From positions 6,820,001 through 6,884,000 of the forward strand of contig CM038915.1 of the NCBI GenBank assembly GCA_021904315.1: a DNA stretch of 64,000 nucleotides, written 5' to 3'. A program made the translations under genes and the position numbers. The DNA comes from Sphagnum magellanicum. Lineage: Eukaryota; Streptophyta; Sphagnopsida; Sphagnales; Sphagnaceae. Numbering within the stretch: the first letter of the stretch is position 1; every line of letters begins with the position of its first letter. Of this stretch, positions 12,245-24,300 are shown piece after piece. The notes beneath the pieces were generated by a model. That model saw only the letters and a program-made list of their open reading frames with translations, was not told the origin of the DNA and did no database searches.

Positions 12245-14030
12245 ATGCTTTTTACCCTGTATCTGCTACTCAGACACTACTGCTCGTGCTGAACTCAGTG
12301 TATCTCAGCAGCAGGGTCGGTGCACAGGTCTACACCTGCAGCAGGCTAATGCTTGCTTTATGGCTAATACCCCAAACTAGTTTATTTGAGTTTCTTGTAC
12401 CTTCAGAGTATTCCATTCTGCCCTACTGAGCTCATTCACATGTGAAGATGTTGCTGTAGTTAGATTGAAACGTCTCCAGGTTCGGGGATTTTTTTCTAGT
12501 CTTTACCCCTGCACTGGATGGAGGGGCTCTGGAACTTCTTTCCAATTTATGTCTCAGGGGTCTGAAAAATCTTGCTTGTTAGTGTCATTATGCATGACCT
12601 GAAGAGGAGGATATCAATTTTGACCTGGTTGGAAGTTCTCAAATGTGTTAGCTCTTTTTGGCCAGGGTGGTTGCCATAATCAGACTGGTCAAGTTAGAGT
12701 TTCTCTACTTCTATAAGAATCTAAGTAAATGCCATTTGGCACTGCTTCAGGCCAGAAGTTAATTGTAATTTTGAATAGAACTCTGCTGGCAATCCTGCTT
12801 CTAAATCTGTGCTGAACTCTGTGCAAGTGTCCTTCGTCAGACTCAAGCAGTGATACATTTGAAGGTTCGCATTTGTAAAGTCTGTAAGGAAGGCCAAGCA
12901 AGTCTGGAGATATACTGGGTAAGGTTTCTTCTTGGTCTTCTTATTGCAGGTTCAAAGAACCAGCTTGTCCTAACCTTCAGGCAATGGACTACCTTTGCTT
13001 CCTATATTTCTTTCCTTCAATTCTGTTCCCTCTTCTTCTTAGAGAATCTGCAGATTCACCTTGTGTACACACACTGATTTGAATTTGTCACTACAATTTT
13101 ACTTAGCGAGATAGCATTATTATTAATAACATTGTACATTGAGAAAGCATTTACATGCTCACATGTGGGTTAATTATTATGTCTATTATACTAATAATAT
13201 TCAATGTGATGAATAAATGTGCTGAGTCAAATAATTCTTTTATTTTCTTTTTTTTGAGTACCACTATTTACCCATTTGCTCATAATGTTAATGCAAATTG
13301 AAATTCACAACACCCAGCTGTAATGGTCGTCCAAAATTTGGTGTACATGTCCTTTTAAAGCAGTTTGGTGGGGATACTTACTCTTAGAGCATCCCTCAGA
13401 GTGCTCCCCGCATGTTAAAATTGGAAGAAAAAATGTTGAAGCATACCAGTTTGGCCAGTTTTGTTGAGGCCGGTGAAAGGCACAGTAAAGCCTGACACCT
13501 GCCAAAGAAGAGTGTAATAAATATGATCTGACTGCTGGTCCATGCTTCTGATCAGCTGATCATTAATGATTGGTCTAGGTGCTTTGTTCTTAGTAATCTC
13601 AGTAATCTATTGGCTATTTGCAGTCTCAATTTTAGTTTTATGGGTGAGGGTGGAAAAAAGTAAATAACTGAACTTGGATGTGAGAAATATTTTTGTAAGG
13701 TCACATGGTGAGCATTGCAGGGGATGCTCTTTAGCATCAAGGCATACAATCCAAGTGGAGACACCCCTAAATCTGGATGTAATAAACTTCCAAAGCTCTA
13801 TTTAAAATAATTTCTTTCACAATTGAGGTCTATCGTCAAGGTCCTGTTCACACTTGGATCAGTCTGTTCACACTGAATTGGGTAACAAGTCTGCACTTGG
13901 GCCAAAGGCACAGGCCATACTAGTTCCACTAAAACATCAGCAATGGATGTAGTCATGAATTTATTAGTTGATTTTGTGATAAGGGTTCAAGTGTCAGGAA
14001 TCAGGATCTAGCGATAGTGTGTGGAGATAG
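12245..14030. other. BRX1 3' flank and intergenic DNA
   Basis: The first few hundred bases are probably BRX1 3'UTR. The remainder is moderately AT-rich with no ORF of recognisable family on either strand. Confidence 0.45.
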
Positions 14031-14345
14031 AGAGCGGGTTGGTTGAGGGTTTCGGGTTTAGAGTCTTCTGATTGTGCTGTAGTATTGTGGTACATGCTTG
14101 GGCCAATTGCTTCCCCCGTAAGAGTTTGGGTGGGAAATTTGAGCTTTGCGGGAGAAGGCGGAAGAAGAAGAGAGCTGTGGGTCACCAGATTTTTGGGTCA
14201 GAAACCCATGTTGTTGTGTCCGAATTCTGGAGATAGTTCAAGAATCCAACAGCAAATTTGGGTGAGGAGAAAAGATAGAAGAGAGTGTTCACAAGGGGGT
14301 TGAAAGGTTGCACATGCAAGGGAGATTCCAGGAGAGAAAAGAAAT

Positions 14346-14369
14346 AGATAGAGAGAGAGAGAGAGAGAG
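14346..14369. repeat. GA dinucleotide repeat
   Basis: Near-perfect GA repeat followed by a GT-rich stretch, about 420 bp upstream of the GNAT-like gene and probably in its leader or promoter. Confidence 0.8.
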
Positions 14370-14594
14370 TGTGTATGTGTGTTCACAGGACTCCAGTGAT
14401 GATGGTTAGTTAGCTATGGCAGTTGGTGATGCCACATTTGCTTCTTGTCTATCCAGCAAAAAGTTTAGTGCAGTAGAAGCAGATGGGTTTTAGGGTTTTA
14501 GCTTCTTCTGATCAGACCTTCAAACCATGCAGTTCCTTGGACAGGTTTTGCCCATGCAGAAGCTATGAACTATATGTGGAGTGAAGAACCCTTG

Positions 14595-14725
14595 TTGAAG
14601 AATCAGCAATTGAGAGAACCCATGTAGAAGAATCAGCAAATTGAGAGAATCCATGTTGAAGAATCAGCTGACGGTTGAAGAATCCAACAAATTGAGAGAA
14701 CCCACGTTGAAGAATTGAGAAGAGA
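14595..14725 (+). repeat. Imperfect tandem repeat in the leader of the GNAT-like gene
   Basis: About five units with period near 30 bp start at 14595, 14625, 14656, 14675 and 14707. Each begins like TTGAAGAATC and the full-length ones end like GAGAGAACCCATG. The repeat places upstream ATGs before the main start: an ATG directly followed by TAG at 14622-14627, and a 21-codon uORF at 14653-14718. Confidence 0.8.
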
Positions 14726-14787
14726 ATTTACCCATCTCTCTCAAGGAAATCGAAGCATCTGTTCAAGCTTTCACCGAATAGAAGTGC

Positions 14788-15672
14788 ATGATGGACATTT
14801 GTTCTGGGCAGATTTTCTTGCAGAATCTCAAGGGTGGAGTCTTGTCTAGCAGTTGGAGTAGCTCAAAGAAAAAAGTGGCATTGCACATGGCAGGAGCTGG
14901 TGTTATTGCAAGCTATGGGGAGCAAGTGGTGGTTCCAGCAGCTCCGTTTCCTCAAGCTGTGTATACCAGTGCTGTTGGTAATAGTATACATGCACCTCTA
15001 AGAATGCAATCAAGACAGCAAGGTAGGGTTTGGAGGTCAAGAAGCAGCAAAGGAATTTTGACTACAGCTAATTTGCAGATGATGCGACCTGGTGAGAATG
15101 TTGATCAGCTTGTGAAGATGCCTGAGATTTTGGCTGCAGCCAGAGAGAAGGGGGTGATCATAGAGCTCAAAACTTTAGGACCTCTGTTCAGTGTCACTGC
15201 CAAAGACACAGCAGGCGAGAACAATCTGGGCAGTGCTCATGGCATCATCAGGCCATGGCTTCAAGGCAAGGTTTTACACTTAGATAGTATGAGGCTGGAG
15301 AAGGCAAGCACAACACGGAGCAACCGTTCCATCTTTGGCATAGGGGTGTTGCTGGGAGCAGTCATGGTAAGGCATGGCATTGATATGGGGTGTTGCAAAG
15401 GGGAGCTCTTGGCCATCAATGATGGTGATGTGTACCACACAAAGCTCGTGCGGTATTACAGCAGGCTGGGGTGGAGGGTGGTGTATGAAGTGAGAGGTGA
15501 ATCATGGCGAGATTTTGTTGATATGCTTGTGTGGGGTGGAGTGGGTACACGCATGGATGCAGAGCTCTCATTTCTGCTGGCCAAGTGGGCCACTACATTG
15601 ACACCAAAGTCAGCAACAAAAGATGCACTCAAATCAAACCATGCTCCTGTGGTGGGCCTTGCATCCCAGTGA
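14788..15672 (+). CDS. Conserved plant protein with GNAT-like C-terminus, probably plastid-targeted
   Basis: Uninterrupted 294-residue ORF. The N-terminal 90 residues are Ser/Lys/Arg-rich with few acidic residues, as in chloroplast transit peptides. From about residue 180 the sequence FGIGVLLGAVMVRHG, then KGELLAINDGDVYHTKLVRY and YSRLGWRVVYEV, resembles the end of a GNAT acyltransferase fold (neighbour-strand plus YxxxGF-like turn). It continues into LVWGGVGTRMDAELSFLLAKW, which I remember from a conserved plant family represented by Arabidopsis At4g28740 (described as LOW PSII ACCUMULATION-like). The enzymatic activity is unknown and the acetyl-CoA loop is not obvious, so a non-catalytic role is possible. 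The first of two consecutive ATGs was chosen; the upstream leader has repeats and uORFs. Intronless, unlike its neighbours, so a retrocopy origin is possible but untested. Confidence 0.7.
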   Translation: MMDICSGQIFLQNLKGGVLSSSWSSSKKKVALHMAGAGVIASYGEQVVVPAAPFPQAVYTSAVGNSIHAPLRMQSRQQGRVWRSRSSKGILTTANLQMMRPGENVDQLVKMPEILAAAREKGVIIELKTLGPLFSVTAKDTAGENNLGSAHGIIRPWLQGKVLHLDSMRLEKASTTRSNRSIFGIGVLLGAVMVRHGIDMGCCKGELLAINDGDVYHTKLVRYYSRLGWRVVYEVRGESWRDFVDMLVWGGVGTRMDAELSFLLAKWATTLTPKSATKDALKSNHAPVVGLASQ

Positions 15673-16907
15673 GATACATTACACTTCACAGGAAACAGGC
15701 CTGCTTGCTTTCTTATGTTGTGGGATGTGTTCCTGTGTGTGGGTCATATTGAGAAACACTCCAATCCTATTAGTGACAACTTGGATCAGAGATTCAGTCT
15801 ACATTGTGAGAGGTTGGATGATTTCATGGGGGACAAGTACTCATTCAACCACCATGGTGTCCTCTGACCACTGGCTTTATTATGATCCATTGGACTCTGG
15901 GACCAGAGTGGCATGCTGAGCAGCAAACTGCAGGAGTTGGTGAACAAAACCACGAACTCAGAGAGATAGAGATAGGAGCTCAGAGAGAGATTGGCAAATG
16001 TTGATATTCAACAACGGCGTGCCTGACAACAGCTTCTACTTCTGCGATCCTCAGTTTTGGTAATGCACGGTATTCAGAAACCATTAATAAGCTTTGCTAC
16101 TGAAGAGTGGCAATCACCATTTGGAGGTCACAGAAGAAACTGTTGGGTTCACTCAGACATTTGAGTACATTGCCCTACCATTTCTGGACTAAGCTTTTCT
16201 CTTTTTTCTTGCAGTGAATGTGATCATTTATCTGTAGGCTATCATCATCAGTTCACATTATAGTCCACGGGCAATGTTCTGCAGTGTGTTGAAGAAGACC
16301 AATGTTCTAAGCCCATCATTCTTGTATCTAAACCATAGTTTCAATACATTTATCCTTTTCCATCTTTTTTTTGTCCTGGCAGTAAAAAAGGCACTTTCAG
16401 GCTTTGTATTGAAAGTGGCTGCAGGCACACAAGTATTGGAACATGAAAGGATTCTTCTGTATCATCTACAATGGTAAACATATTAACAACCAGCTTGGAT
16501 CTGGTGGAATGGGTTATTTGTAACAACAATTTCTGCTCTCCCTTTTTTTGTTGGGTCTGTACACTAATTTTTCCTGTCGGTAGTTGATGCTTCCAGTTGC
16601 TTCTATCTACCTACCTCTCTTTTGTATAATCAATTTTGATGAAGTTCAATTTTTGCAAGCAAGCAATTTCAATTTCAATCAAGGCAAGCAAGTGCCATTC
16701 CCTCATGTAGTAGGGTAAAAAAAATTTCTGTTTTAGAGACGGCTAATATTTGACATGGAAGATTTGCTTTCTGATCCTATGGATCAGTCCTTACTGGTAT
16801 GGTTTTTTGGCTGCATCATGGTGCTAACTGCAAATTTCTTTTTCCATCTATTTAGGATCCATGTTGCTGTGTGGTTTAGACAACAGATGACGCTCAATTT
16901 CTTGACA
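15673..16907. other. Spacer between convergent genes
   Basis: Probably the 3'UTR of the GNAT-like gene from the left and of the alcohol oxidase from the right. Only short ORFs without family resemblance. Confidence 0.45.
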
Positions 16908-19900
16908 TCAACATAGTTTCAGAGATTCAGCAACAGCATCTGCAATGCAATAGGCAATCGACTGTATTGTCACCATGGGATTCACACCAGGTGATGTGGG
17001 CATCAGGCTACCATCTCCCAGAAACAGACCCTGCACTTCCCATGTTTCTCCCCGGGGATCAACCGCTGATGATCGTGGATCCATGCCCATCCGACAGCTT
17101 CCTAATTGGTGGGCAGACGCAAGAGTCACTCGCAGCTTCTTTGCACCTCGTTGACGAACCCTAGCCAGGTATGCTTCTAAATCAGCTGTATGTGCACCTG
17201 CAACACCAGGTGATTGATTTCAGTGTAATGGCATTTACTATGTGATGCAGTTTACAGTTCTAAACCAGGTTATTGCTTGAAATCTTTCTAAGGAGGCTTT
17301 TCAAGTCCTTCACCTTGCACACAAAAGCACTCCCCATCAAACTGATGAGTCCCAATCTGGGTTGCACCTGCTGCAACTAAAACTCGTAACGCTTGATCTA
17401 CACCTATCATCATCGTCTCTTCATCATAATCTGAGAGTGTGTAGTCAAAAATGGGCTCTCGATTTTGATCCAACCTTACTGACCCACTCCCTTTATCCCT
17501 AGTTACACTGCAGATGTGCACAGTGCGGGAATAATGTAGCATCCTCTGCTTGGCATCCATCCCTGCAAGACAATATTGAATTCAGGTGCAGATTTATGAG
17601 TGACATTGATTATCATATGATGTGTGCATGATGGCATACATTCTGATGGTAGTTGCCATGTGACACAATTGGTGCAATATTGCTGCTGTTTTCAGATACA
17701 GAACACCAAAGAATGGGAGATGAATCTGGCACAAATATTGGATGGTGAAAAGAATCAACTTGTAGTAAAGGGGATATTGGGAAGGGAAGAAATCAACCGG
17801 TGGTCGAAGGGAACAGTGACAGGGAAGAAACATCCAAGGAGATGAACAAGCAGTGGCACAGAATTTACCTGAACACCATGGAATGAAAGCAGCAAAGATG
17901 CCAGGGTGCAAGCATAAAGTTTCCAACAGAGCTCCATAGGAGCTTGAGTCCCTTCTGGACACCCGGGAGTATGCTGTCATAATCCCACCCTCGTAAGATG
18001 TTCCTTCAGGGCCTGATCCTTCTGGAAAAATTCCCCACACCGCCTGTCCTGGATGGAGATGTAAATTCTTGCCAATGTTCTTGTTCTCTAGTCCACTATT
18101 CAACAAGAGTGGAGGGGTCATTAGTGACCCACAAGCTACTATGGTTGCGCTAGCCTTCACAAACAAGCGGGTAACCCTTGTGCCATCCTCCATGGTTGCC
18201 ATTACTCCTAGCGCTTGTCTTGGTTTCTTGCCTGTTAGATTTGGGCTATGCAGAATCTGTTTAGCTTCACAATTTGATAAGATCAGTGTGTTATTAGTTT
18301 TGACTGCATCCAGGAGCCATGTCTCAGGAGTTGACTGTTTCTGTCCTGTTGGACATCCAAAGCTACACCACCCACAATAGTGATCTGCACTTGAATTGCG
18401 TGCCAGTGTCCCAAAGTTAAGCCCAAGTCTTTTGCAGCCATTTTGAAGGATTGAGTTTGACAAGTTGTGCTTATTTGTTACCTCCTGGACTGAAAGACGT
18501 TTCCAAACCACTTCCATAGCCTGTTCATATTTCTCACTAGCAAACAACTGTAGGCCAAAATCCTGGGCCCACTCATTCCTAACATTTTCTGGTGTTTTGA
18601 AGCAAACACACCAGTTTACAGTGGAGCCACCACCAATGGTCCTTGCAGCAGCCAAAGACACCCCACCATCTTCTGTTGCAAGAGCTCCAGATTTTTCATA
18701 TAGTGACAATATGGATGGGCCTTCGAGTGTTGAAATATCATCTGGTGCATAGTACTCTCCCTTGTCTAACACTACAACTTTATAACCCTTTTCAGCAAGA
18801 ACCGCTGCCACCACACCACCACCAGACCCAGAGCCAACAATGACAACATCACATTCAATGCCAATGTCATTGCTATTTGGGGCAGCTCTGCCACTTCCTT
18901 TACTAACTAATGCAGTGAAGCCCTTCAGGTCCTTGATCATACAACACCCGGCATCAGAAAGGCGTGATTTGAGGCATTCACCAGCCTGTTTTGCATTGAT
19001 TACATGATCTCCAAGCTGATCATGTGATATCTGTTTACTGTGTAGTAGGTTTGCACTGGCTACTTGGGGATCGGGACCACAATAGCCGATAGCTTTCCAT
19101 GTTGGGTTATCCCCATTTGTGTCAATCTAACATCACAATATATACAGAGGATTTTACTCGTATGAGGAAGCAATCAGGAAACAAAAATTGCAACCAGGCT
19201 ACTTTTGGACAATGCTTAATTATTTATTAGCAGTGAAACTTTGTGAAGTAAGTAGTCAGTCATTTGTAATTGCTAGCAATATCCTTCCTATTGGAACAAA
19301 GAAGAGAAAATTGTTTTGTTTTATGGCACAGGAACAGAAAGAACCTTGCAATAGTAAGCCCAAAGTACAATGGATTTGAAGAGCTTGAAGATTGCACGGA
19401 AGGGCGGAATGGAGCTAAGTGACCATCCTTGCAACACCCTTTCTTGTTGTTTGCTTTCAAGACAGGAGTAACATCTGATGTAAGGGAAGTCTTTGCTCAC
19501 AGTCGCCCAACCACCCAACAGAAAGGTCCCTATGGCTGTTGAAAGAAGCCATAGTAGAATGCTGATTGCCATCAGCAGCTTGCACTTCAATACATTTGTC
19601 AACATGCCAGCTACCTGTGACATGTAGATATTTCAGGACACTGAACTTTGATTTCCTTTACTATCACAGTGTGTTTTCTGCTTCCATCATGCTTGATATT
19701 AGACTTCCAAGTCTTTCAGAATCTGTGTCCATTTCTGTTTCAGATTTTATATAAGGGATATGATTTACAACTTGCAGTGTTTCACAGACTATGCAATACC
19801 ACTTAATGGATTGATCTTGGAGTTCAATCCCAAATTGAGTTGCCCTGGAAACACATTAAAGCCTAAAAAATATGGCTGAAATTTCACTCAGTAAGAGTGA

Positions 19901-20558
19901 GAGACAGAGAGAGATGATATTGTCAGACCCAGATAGAGATGATTTGTGACACACAGATGATGTTGTCAGACTCAGAGAGATGATCTTGTCAGACTCAGAG
20001 AGATAATCTTGTTGGGCACAGCGACAGATACGTTGTCAGACTGAGAGAGATGATCTTGTCAGACATACAGAGAGAGACGATGCTTCTCAGACACACAGAG
20101 AGATGAACTTGTCAGACCGAGGAAGAGATGGTCATGTAAGACACACAGATAATCCTGTCAGATACACACAGAGGATTTTTTGGACTTACAATTGGAGGCA
20201 CACCGGCTTCAGAAGCAGACAACTTGTAAAAGGCACTGACATCGTCCACATTTCTTCTTCCAATTCCCAAGCTCTCAAAGCTAGACTGATGACGATTGTC
20301 CGTGTTGAGATCATGATGTAATGATGAAGCTTGGAGTGAAGGAATCAGAGCATCACAGAGGCAGGTGAGAGCTTCCATTTGTTTGTCACTGAATCCATGA
20401 TCAAGAGGTGGATTCCATGTGCTCAGAGATGGATGATGACGTGGTGGTACTACGCCATAGTTGTTATTGCTGCTTGAATTCTTGCTCTGGCAGTCCTGTT
20501 GTTTCTTCTTGCTACTAGTATGATGATCATCATCATGTGATCCGTTGCTGTAAACCAT
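16908..20558 (-). CDS. FAO: Long-chain fatty alcohol oxidase (FAO, GMC oxidoreductase family)
   Basis: FAD-dependent membrane enzyme that oxidises long-chain fatty alcohols to aldehydes with production of hydrogen peroxide, in omega-oxidation and wax-lipid turnover. Five exons join in phase: 20558-20190, 19614-19345, 19126-17869, 17562-17314 and 17197-16908, about 811 residues with GT-AG introns. Exon 1 holds an acidic/His/Ser-rich N-terminus, then [20 protein letters not shown] as in plant FAOs. Exon 2 has a hydrophobic membrane segment (about residues 135-160). Exon 3 has the dinucleotide fold [20 protein letters not shown] (about residues 305-325), [16 protein letters not shown] and [15 protein letters not shown]. 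Exon 5 has the GMC C-terminal block [11 protein letters not shown] followed by [20 protein letters not shown], which carries the catalytic-region His/Asn residues. The frame is intact throughout. It is longer than typical plant FAOs (about 750), mainly in the N-terminal part. Start is the first ATG of the open frame. Confidence 0.94.
19897..20165. repeat. Imperfect tandem repeat in intron 1 of the alcohol oxidase gene
   Basis: About ten variant copies of a 23-38 bp unit centred on CTTGTCAGACTCAGAGAGAT, with GA-rich spacers. It lies wholly within the 575-bp first intron (19615-20189), next to the splice donor. Confidence 0.8.
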
Positions 20559-21182
20559 GTCTGTCTGAAGTGGTTCTATCTGGATTAAAAAAAAACTGCA
20601 GCGTTAGCAAATCCGACTTGCACAGACAGACGGCTCCAAAAATCATCAAAAAACAACAACGGATCGACTCTGATCCTGCATGAGCTTCACAGATGATGAA
20701 TCAAGAAATCCTCGACTTCCCCCCTTGTTCTTCTCCTCCTCTTCCTCCTACTACTACTGATTCGAAGGAACCAAAACTCTTGTAAACAAAATTGTCGCAA
20801 CAACAACAAAAAAATTCTCTTCTCTTACCTTCCCTTCCCTTCCCTTCCCTTTCGGTCCAAATTTCCGTTCCTTTCTCTTTGTTGTGCCTTACTGAGCTTT
20901 GCAGGTTACGTGAGTGAACAGACAAAACAGATATACCAAAAACGACCAGAAAGTCATTAAAAAAATGTATTAAAAAAAAGAAGAAGAAGCAGACAAATTC
21001 AGAATCGTGGCGGAATCGCAAACCAGTCGACGCACATATCGCTGGCACACGATCGAGCAGCAAGCGTACGCGATTCATCGCAGAATTGCGGCAGTTTTCT
21101 CGTCTTCTCATCGCTTCAAACTCCTCTCCTATTAGCCCAGAAGACTGTCGCCTTTCTCTCAGCCAGCGTGCCTGGCCTCGCC
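20559..21182 (-). promoter_or_regulatory. Leader and promoter region of the alcohol oxidase gene
   Basis: Region upstream of the FAO start codon. It contains a five-unit CTTCC pentanucleotide repeat at about 20827-20850. A 182-codon minus-strand ORF overlaps it but has no family resemblance and is treated as chance. Confidence 0.4.
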
Positions 21183-21241
21183 TGTTGGGCATGGCACCCG
21201 CGTGCCTGCCCAACACGTAGAATAGCCGTTTTTGGCTATTC
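21183..21241. repeat. Two adjacent perfect or near-perfect hairpins
   Basis: First hairpin, 21183-21215: TGTTGGGCA pairs with TGCCCAACA, and the inner GGCAC pairs with GTGCC around a 4-base loop, with one unpaired T. Second hairpin, 21220-21241: GAATAGCC pairs with GGCTATTC across a six-base loop. They are GC-rich and sit exactly where the gene-side DNA changes to an AT-rich repeat desert. Confidence 0.8.
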
Positions 21242-21295
21242 CATAGCATGGGGCCCAGCAGATGGCCGCCCAGCCCAAACTGGGTGTTGCCATTT

Positions 21296-21322
21296 TATTT
21301 ATTTATTTATTTATTATTATTT
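21296..21322. repeat. TTTA/TTA simple repeat
   Basis: Six or so TTTA units grading into TTA units, a simple microsatellite. Confidence 0.85.
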
Positions 21323-21399
21323 TAACTTTAGTGGCAATGATAATTGGAATTGGTTTATGTGAATCTGGTATAAGGTTTGTTAGTGGTCGTCATTATAAC

Positions 21400-24300
21400 A
21401 ATTTTAAATGTGCATCATGTGACAATTTCATTGACTAGAATGGAACGGAACAATGTTTTTTTTTTTTAATCTTATGTTTTTTAATGTCTCAATTTCATAT
21501 AAAAATGAATTAATGTTTTGCACTTCAAGAATATTTGAAATTTTTGGTTTTTTTTTTTTCCTTTCTTTCTTTTGATGCAAATAAGGAGGATTTATTAAAT
21601 ATTACACATTGCATTATATCATTATTATTTTTTGGTGGAAATTTACTTATTTTAACCTGACATGTCATTGATGTATGAACATTTGTTCTTTAATTAGACT
21701 TCATCATGTGAATATGTTGACCTTGTTCAAAAAGATTGTTAACTCAAGAACAAATGTCAATGCAAAAAGTGAGAATGGAAAGATGTCTTTCTATTTAACA
21801 TGTGAAAACAACCATGATGAAGTCATCTCAATGCTATGCATTGTACTCAATTTTATTTATTTATTTTCTTTTTTTTGTTTCATAGATCATAAATTGTATG
21901 AATTTTTGTGGTCTTTTGTAATTATGTAAATATTATGTGAGAATTATAAGCACGAAGGGTAAAAAGGAGTAAATGTGAGAGCATGTTATGAGTTTTGTAA
22001 TAATTCATTGAAAATTATGTGTTTCAAACACAAAATAAGAATGAAGGTTGACCATAGAATTAAAATATTAAAATAATGTAGAATTGGGTGTTTTTCTCAC
22101 ATAAATTGTGATTTTTGATAGAACATTTTTGTCATGAGTTTTATATGTTTGGGCCTGCACACATTTTCTTTTCTTTCATTGTGGTTTGCATTCATTTAAG
22201 GTGTTACATAACAAGTGATGTTCACCTCATTATGTGTGCATTATTATGTGAAAAGAAATGATTGAAAGATTTAGTGAACTTACCAAAAAAGAAAGGATGT
22301 AAGATTCTCTTCAATGTTCTTCCTTTATATTTTTCATTTCAGTTTTAAAAATATTTTGATGTGTTTTGATAATTTCATGAAGATTTATGCATCACATCAT
22401 TACTATATAGCACAAGTCATATGATAACAAACCATTTATAACTTTACAAACATGTTTTAAATGACATGGGTATTTACCTTTCAAAAGATAAAAGAAAAAC
22501 CTACATATGTGCAAAATTATTCAAACAAGATGAAACAAAAAATAAAACAACTTGAAGATGTAATTTAATACACAAGAAAAGTGATCAAATAATGATTGAA
22601 AAGGTATATTTGCAAATAATATTATTTTTGAAATCCACATTTGACATTTTGTTGTCTCATAAAATCAATCTTCAACAAAATTGAATAAGAATTTATGAAT
22701 GTTTATAAAACATTATACATGAAAAATGTCACTTGATCATTGTTACAAAATTGTATGCATAATATGAATAAATAAACTAAAATAGCTTTGTGCATGTCTT
22801 GTGACAAAATCAATGGTTGCTCACAATCTATTAGGACAATGACATGTTTCAACGATCCAAATCTTCTTATCATAAATATATAAAACTTAGAATTTTGCAT
22901 GAATCTTCTATTGAATTAAAATGATTCTTCTACGTATTCATGATGGATTAAATTGTGATCCTTTCATTAATTTTTTGGAGATTCATTTAATTAAAATTCT
23001 AATTTGGAACATTTTTAATTATATGGATAAACGATCAACATTGTTTTATTACAAATGTCATTGCTTGATGATAAATCCTAATAATTTTATAATATATAAA
23101 TTATTGATTTTTATTATATTAATTTAAAATGTCCTTGCAACTTATGAAAACCCTTTGAATTGTTATTGACATTGGAGAAAAGGATAAAAGATGAAAATGT
23201 TGTCATAAAAAAAACATGACTTGATGATATCAAATGATTTGTATGTCTTTTTAAACTCATTTGGTGATCCATGTCCCTTATGCAAATATGACCTATTAAA
23301 AAAAACAATCCATCTTTTTTATTTTATAATTTATTGTACATGGATGTCATTTTTATATTTACATTTTAGTAACATAATACTTTCACATCTTTAACACTAA
23401 TTATATTATTTATAAAAATTTATCATTTTCAAATTTAATTTTTCAAGGAACAAAATTTTATGAAAGAAAATACATAATCTTTTGGAATATTCAAGAATAT
23501 TTTATTCTTGACACGAAGTATTCAAATTTCCTTAATTATTTTACAATTAATATGTTTAATTTCTTTTGGTATTACATTAATCAAATTTATTTAAGCAACC
23601 TTGAAAATATTATTAATTTATTAAATCATGTGTGCTTTTCACATCCTATGAATATGTTGTAAAGGTTGCAACTTTCTTTTAATGTGTGTTGTTATTTGAA
23701 TTAAATGTATGGGAAGATGAATAAATTATTGTTATAAAAGTTTTGCAAGAAGAAGAAAGGAAGGAAAAGAAAGTAGAGAAAAGGAAGAAAAAAAAGGAAG
23801 TGATCTAGTTTGTGAGTAATATACCAATGCTTACAAATTGGGTGCAAATTAGATGGGCAAAACTTTTTAAACCATTCAAATTAATCACAATAATTTTTCT
23901 AAATTATATCTGTTTTTTCATTTTTTATGTGGTTGAAATATCTTCAAATTTTGACTTTTAATTTCAAATTTACATTATTCAAATATTTAATATATTTTTA
24001 AAATCAAGTTCAGATTAACCATAAAGCACATGTCTATCAACCTACTATCAGTATGTATCACGTCAAGGTTTTAAAAAAATTGAAATTCTTTTGTGCATGT
24101 TGTTATTAAAAATGCATGAATCATGCTCAAGTTCATTTATGTTTCATCTTTTCATCCAACAACTACAATTTTAATTTAATGACTTATTAAATAATATATT
24201 ATTTACGTTTTGAAATGTGAATTTTAAATTATAATTAAAGTTCTTGACCTACACACCCATGATTACAATTTGTCCTAAATGTCTTAAATTTCAACATTTT

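Noticed and set aside
19897-20165. Tandem units considered as a CRISPR array
   Set aside because: Irregular spacing, variable repeats, eukaryotic intron context and no cas genes.
20701-21249. 182-codon minus-strand ORF upstream of the alcohol oxidase
   Set aside because: Low-complexity (poly-Phe, Gly-Arg repeats), overlaps hairpins and a CTTCC repeat, no family resemblance.
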